Position numbers and translations under genes: made by a program
Origin: Erysipelotrichia bacterium
Lineage (GTDB): Bacteria > Bacillota_I > Bacilli_A > RFN20 > CAG-826
Direction: 5' to 3'
Assembly (NCBI GenBank): GCA_012511695.1
Contig: JAAZFO010000116.1
Span: 1-13,666, forward strand
Length of the DNA: 13,666 nucleotides
In this document: positions 10,769 to 13,666 of the stretch, one piece after another
Layout of the letters: each line of letters starts with the position of its first letter
How positions within the stretch are numbered: position 1 is the stretch's first letter
The notes under the pieces: model-generated
Seen by the model: only the letters and a program-made list of their open reading frames with translations
What the model was told of the DNA's origin: nothing
Databases searched by the model: none

Positions 10769-13228
10769 ATGCGCGCTAAACAAACCCGTAAAAGATCTCG
10801 TTTTAACCCGTCTTATAAGACCGGTCTTTCTTCACGCCAAGTGGCGATAAGAAAAAAAGAAAAGCTGCGCAATAAAAAACACACTATGTTTGCTAAATCT
10901 AATGGCGAAATAGTTTTAGTTAATGCATTTAATATTTACAATTTGATTTTATTGGCTGTGGCGGCAGGCATGTTTTTTTTACAATCGCTTATTGGATTTT
11001 ATTTTGTAGGGCTAGTTTTATTTAACACAGCGATCGGCTTAGGAATGGATTTAAAAGCCCGTCGACAACTCAGGAAATATGTTGTTAGACGAAAAACTAC
11101 CGTCGTTAGAGATGAAAAAATTGTGCAAATAAATGACACTGATGTCGTCCTAGACGATGTCTTGTTTTTAGAAAAAAAAGCCTATATTGGCGTTGATGGC
11201 GTAATTTTAAGAGGAGACGCAGCGGTTGACGAAGCCTTTGTTTCCGGAGAATCTTCCATTGTTTATAAAAATATTGGAGACAGAGTCCAAGCGGGGACGG
11301 CGGTTATCGAAGGTGAAATTTACGTACGCGCTGATAAAGTCGGTAAAAAACGTTCGAATTACGCTGAAGTATTAAAAGCTAGAGCGATGAAGCGGGGTCC
11401 CGCAAAATTACTTCAGGCTTATCGGGTTTTATATCGGATGGTCGGCATTGGACTTTTGATATTAGTCAGCTTACTGTTAGTGGTTTTTTATTTTCAAGGA
11501 CAATTATCAAGTGTTGAACAACTAAAGAGTGGGTTTTCAAACATCATGGATATACTCACGATGTTTGTTCCTGGAGGTTTATATTTGTTATCCACAGTAG
11601 TTTTAGCCATTTTTGTAGGGGAATTAATTAAGAAAAATCTTATTATTCAAGACCGTTTTCGTTTAGAAACTTTAAATAGAGTTGATACATTTTGCTTTGA
11701 TAAAACCGGCACGTTAACTGATGGGACTTTGATGGTTAAAAGGACAATTGTCATCAATCGTGAGGTTGGCGAAGAATATGTAGCGCAAGCGATGTCTAAT
11801 TTATTGATAGCAACCCAAGCGGACAACCTCACTGCGAAAGCTTTAAGAAAAGTGTTTGATTTACAATTGAGCACCGGCATTAATGCCACATTACCATTTA
11901 GTAATGCCAGTAAGTATTGTGGTGCGACATTTAAGGGCGGGAAAACCTTTATAATGGGGGCGCCTGAATTTTTACCACTGCGCAATAAAAAAGGCTTGTT
12001 AATTCGGGCCGAGGAATATCTCAAAGAGGGCAACCGTGTCGTAGTGTTGGGCGAAAGTCGAGCGCCGATTATGGAAAACAAATTTGCGGGGGAGCTAGAT
12101 GCCGTCGCTATGATTATTATCAAAGAGCGCGTCCGTGAAGATTTAGGTGAAACTTTTAAATGGCTTACTGCTCACGGCGCTGATATTAAAATTATTTCTG
12201 GCGACCATCCACAAATCGTCACCACTATCGCTCAAGAAGCGGGCATTATCGATGCTGCTAAATGCGTTTCGCTTGAAAATACATCGCTTGAAAAAGTGAA
12301 AGCCCTCGCGCTTCGTTATAAGGTTTTTGCTCGCGCGACTCCAAGGCAAAAAGAAACGATTGTCGCTGCGTTACAAGAAAGTGGTAAACGCGTCGCGATG
12401 GTCGGGGATGGAATCAATGATATTTTGGCATTAAAACGGGCTAATTGCGCTATTGCGATGGCTAGTGGGGCTGATGAGGTCCGTTGCCTAGCGCCAATGG
12501 TCTTGAAAGATAATAGTTTTTCACAACTCCCTCTGGCGATAAAGACTGGCGGACGAGTGATCAACAATTTAAAAAGAGTTGCTTCTTTATTGTTGGCAAA
12601 AGCACTTTTCATTTTTTCGATCGCTGTTGCTTTTACAATCAATGTTTTTGCTAATGTAAACACCGTTTCCAACTTTCCTTTAACGATTAATCAATTGTTG
12701 CCTTTGGAAGTGATTTTTGGTGGCTTCGGAGCTTTATTTTTAGCATTTGAACACAATGAAGAAAAAGAGAGCCCTAATTTCTTAAAAGAAATATTTAAAA
12801 ATGCGGTGCCGTTTGCACTGCTGGTAACGGCCGTAGTAGTAATAATCTTTACATTGTTTGATTTACAGACAAGAAGTTTGATAAACTTTGGCATCCACAG
12901 TGAGGAAACGGCTGTCGGGATGAGTGTGCTAGCTATTAATTTGTTGATGATTATTTATTTTTATAAATTGTGTCGCCCGTTTACCAAATATCGCTCTATT
13001 ATTTTTATAATAATTATTGTTTTGAATGTTTTGGTTTTAGGTGGGTCTGCAGTTATTACTTATCTCGGTGGAAAAAGTGATACAATTTTACAAATTCCAT
13101 ACTTAGAAATGGATGTCCCAGCCTATATGTTTACCGCGTTTGTGACCATTTTAGCGGGAGCTTTATATTTATTGATCAATTATTTGGTCGAGATAGTAAA
13201 AGGAGGAGCTAAAAAACATGGACATTAA
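10769..13228 (+). CDS. P-type cation-transporting ATPase, CtpE-like
   Basis: An 819-residue ATP-driven membrane pump. P-type landmarks in order are a short basic N-terminus with the GLSSRQVAIRKKEKLRNKK element (19-37), TM1-2 (about 50-92), actuator-domain SGES (159-162, usually TGES), TM3-4 (about 222-287), phosphorylation site DKTGTLT (D311), GAPE (397-400), ISGDHP (476-481), hinge GDGIND (546-551) and a C-terminal membrane domain (about 605-805) with several further spans. The DKTGTLTDGT context and SGDHP resemble the CtpE/MgtA-like group of Actinobacteria and Lactobacillales, whose CtpE has been linked to calcium. The TM4 ion site reads VPGGL (267-271) where Ca2+ pumps have PEGL, so the substrate cannot be assigned. 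There are no N-terminal metal-binding CXXC domains, so a copper or cadmium exporter is unlikely. The start has no Shine-Dalgarno sequence. It overlaps the next gene by 11 nt. Confidence 0.88.
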   Translation: MRAKQTRKRSRFNPSYKTGLSSRQVAIRKKEKLRNKKHTMFAKSNGEIVLVNAFNIYNLILLAVAAGMFFLQSLIGFYFVGLVLFNTAIGLGMDLKARRQLRKYVVRRKTTVVRDEKIVQINDTDVVLDDVLFLEKKAYIGVDGVILRGDAAVDEAFVSGESSIVYKNIGDRVQAGTAVIEGEIYVRADKVGKKRSNYAEVLKARAMKRGPAKLLQAYRVLYRMVGIGLLILVSLLLVVFYFQGQLSSVEQLKSGFSNIMDILTMFVPGGLYLLSTVVLAIFVGELIKKNLIIQDRFRLETLNRVDTFCFDKTGTLTDGTLMVKRTIVINREVGEEYVAQAMSNLLIATQADNLTAKALRKVFDLQLSTGINATLPFSNASKYCGATFKGGKTFIMGAPEFLPLRNKKGLLIRAEEYLKEGNRVVVLGESRAPIMENKFAGELDAVAMIIIKERVREDLGETFKWLTAHGADIKIISGDHPQIVTTIAQEAGIIDAAKCVSLENTSLEKVKALALRYKVFARATPRQKETIVAALQESGKRVAMVGDGINDILALKRANCAIAMASGADEVRCLAPMVLKDNSFSQLPLAIKTGGRVINNLKRVASLLLAKALFIFSIAVAFTINVFANVNTVSNFPLTINQLLPLEVIFGGFGALFLAFEHNEEKESPNFLKEIFKNAVPFALLVTAVVVIIFTLFDLQTRSLINFGIHSEETAVGMSVLAINLLMIIYFYKLCRPFTKYRSIIFIIIIVLNVLVLGGSAVITYLGGKSDTILQIPYLEMDVPAYMFTAFVTILAGALYLLINYLVEIVKGGAKKHGH

Positions 13229-13454
13229 TGTCGAAAACATAGCGGCCCTCGTCACTGAGCAACCAGATGCTATTTTAAAAATCGTTAAAACTCATTTAAA
13301 AAAGATTAACGGATTAGACAAAAAAAGAAAAAGCGATCTAAAAAATATTATAAAATTAACTAAAGAGTCCTTCTTAACCAACAATATTCAAAAGATGACT
13401 AATAACATACTTTTAAGACCAAAGATAAGCAATGAGGTTAGAAAACTAAAGTGA
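13218..13454 (+). CDS. Small lysine-rich protein of unknown function
   Basis: I do not recognise this 78-residue protein. It is probably real: AGGAGG (13201-13206) lies 11 nt before the ATG, and it overlaps the ATPase gene by 11 nt and the TetR gene by 4 nt. It is strongly basic (many Lys, few acidic residues, most of the charge after residue 25), has no Cys or Trp, no membrane span and no signal peptide, and looks largely helical. The segment HLKKINGLDKKRKSDLKNIIK (26-46) is the most charged part. Its place between a pump and its presumed regulator suggests a role linked to one of them, perhaps binding nucleic acid, an acidic protein face or the membrane surface. That is speculation. It ends in TGA, the only TGA stop in the window. 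Confidence 0.7.
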   Translation: MDINVENIAALVTEQPDAILKIVKTHLKKINGLDKKRKSDLKNIIKLTKESFLTNNIQKMTNNILLRPKISNEVRKLK

Positions 13455-13666
13455 AAACAGAATATCGGTTCGCCGAGGCATTAAAAACGATGATGTCTAA
13501 TTTACCGCTGGAAGAAGTTTCCGTAGCAGCTTTAGCGCGCCGGTGTAAAGTTAATCGGCAAACTTTTTATTACCACTTCCGCGATATTTATGACTTACTA
13601 GCGTTAGTTTTTTTAAACGAAGAAATTACTGGGGCTGATGAAACCAAGAGTTCTGAAGAACTAGTG
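13451..13666 (+). CDS. TetR/AcrR-family regulator (DhaS-like), N-terminal part
   Basis: The first 72 codons of a regulator that runs off the window end. It starts with GTG at 13451, overlapping the previous stop as GTGA. The N-terminal TetR helix-turn-helix is clear: FAEALKTMMSNLPLEEVSVAALARR (7-31), then the recognition helix KVNRQTFYYHFRDIYDLLALVF (33-54). The NRQTFYYHF-DIYDLL form is characteristic of the DhaS-like branch rather than the QacR or AcrR branches. Ligand and target depend on the C-terminal domain, which is not visible. DhaS itself activates dihydroxyacetone kinase genes, but similar proteins have many roles. Its position as third gene of the ATPase unit suggests it controls that unit; GAGG at 13435-13438 is a weak ribosome binding site, so coupling is likely. 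Confidence 0.85.
   Translation, partial: MKTEYRFAEALKTMMSNLPLEEVSVAALARRCKVNRQTFYYHFRDIYDLLALVFLNEEITGADETKSSEELV

Noticed and set aside
11647..12123. 158-codon open frame on the minus strand
   Set aside because: It is antisense to the catalytic part of the P-type ATPase gene and shows no family features.
13452..13454. TGA read as tryptophan, fusing the small protein into a longer frame
   Set aside because: All tryptophans in the recognised genes use TGG, and the overlapping GTG start of the TetR gene fits a normal stop here.

Overview
The window is a chromosomal replication-origin neighbourhood from a low-GC bacterium of the Bacillota/Mollicutes type. All genes lie on the + strand. The order is dnaA (3' end only), dnaN, yaaA (S4 domain), recF, gyrB, gyrA, a glycosyltransferase, serS, the SRP RNA gene, tadA, a P-type ATPase, a small basic protein and the start of a TetR-family regulator. 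Tryptophan is TGG throughout and one gene ends in TGA, so the standard bacterial code (table 11) applies, not the TGA=Trp code of mycoplasmas. A short (~80 nt) SRP RNA without an Alu domain points to the Mollicutes/Erysipelotrichia side of Bacillota rather than to Bacillus. I cannot name the genus.

Region 1 (1-385) holds the last 76 codons of dnaA and a 154-nt intergenic region that looks like the unwinding part of oriC. It has an extended -10 promoter for dnaN, a perfect DnaA box, two DnaA-trio units and a run of almost pure A+T ending just before the dnaN ribosome binding site. Region 2 (386-1565) is dnaN with its own intrinsic terminator.

Region 3 (about 1578-10053) reads as one long transcription unit: yaaA-recF-gyrB-gyrA-glycosyltransferase-serS. 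Its genes overlap or lie 1-18 nt apart, and a strong terminator follows serS. It combines recombination repair (RecF), supercoiling (GyrA2B2), an envelope-type sugar transferase and seryl-tRNA charging. The gyrase subunits carry unusual residues at quinolone-interaction positions, acidic N-terminal extensions and an extra segment in the GyrA C-terminal domain.

Region 4 (10158-10753) is the SRP RNA gene with its extended -10 promoter, followed within about 10 nt by tadA and a terminator. tadA is probably read from the SRP RNA promoter.

Region 5 (10732-13666) is a three-gene unit with overlapping reading frames: a CtpE-like P-type cation ATPase, a 78-residue lysine-rich protein I do not recognise, and a DhaS-like TetR regulator cut by the window end. 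An inverted repeat over the ATPase start is a candidate operator. This unit is the least familiar part of the window. I see no mobile elements, tRNA or rRNA genes, or CRISPR arrays.
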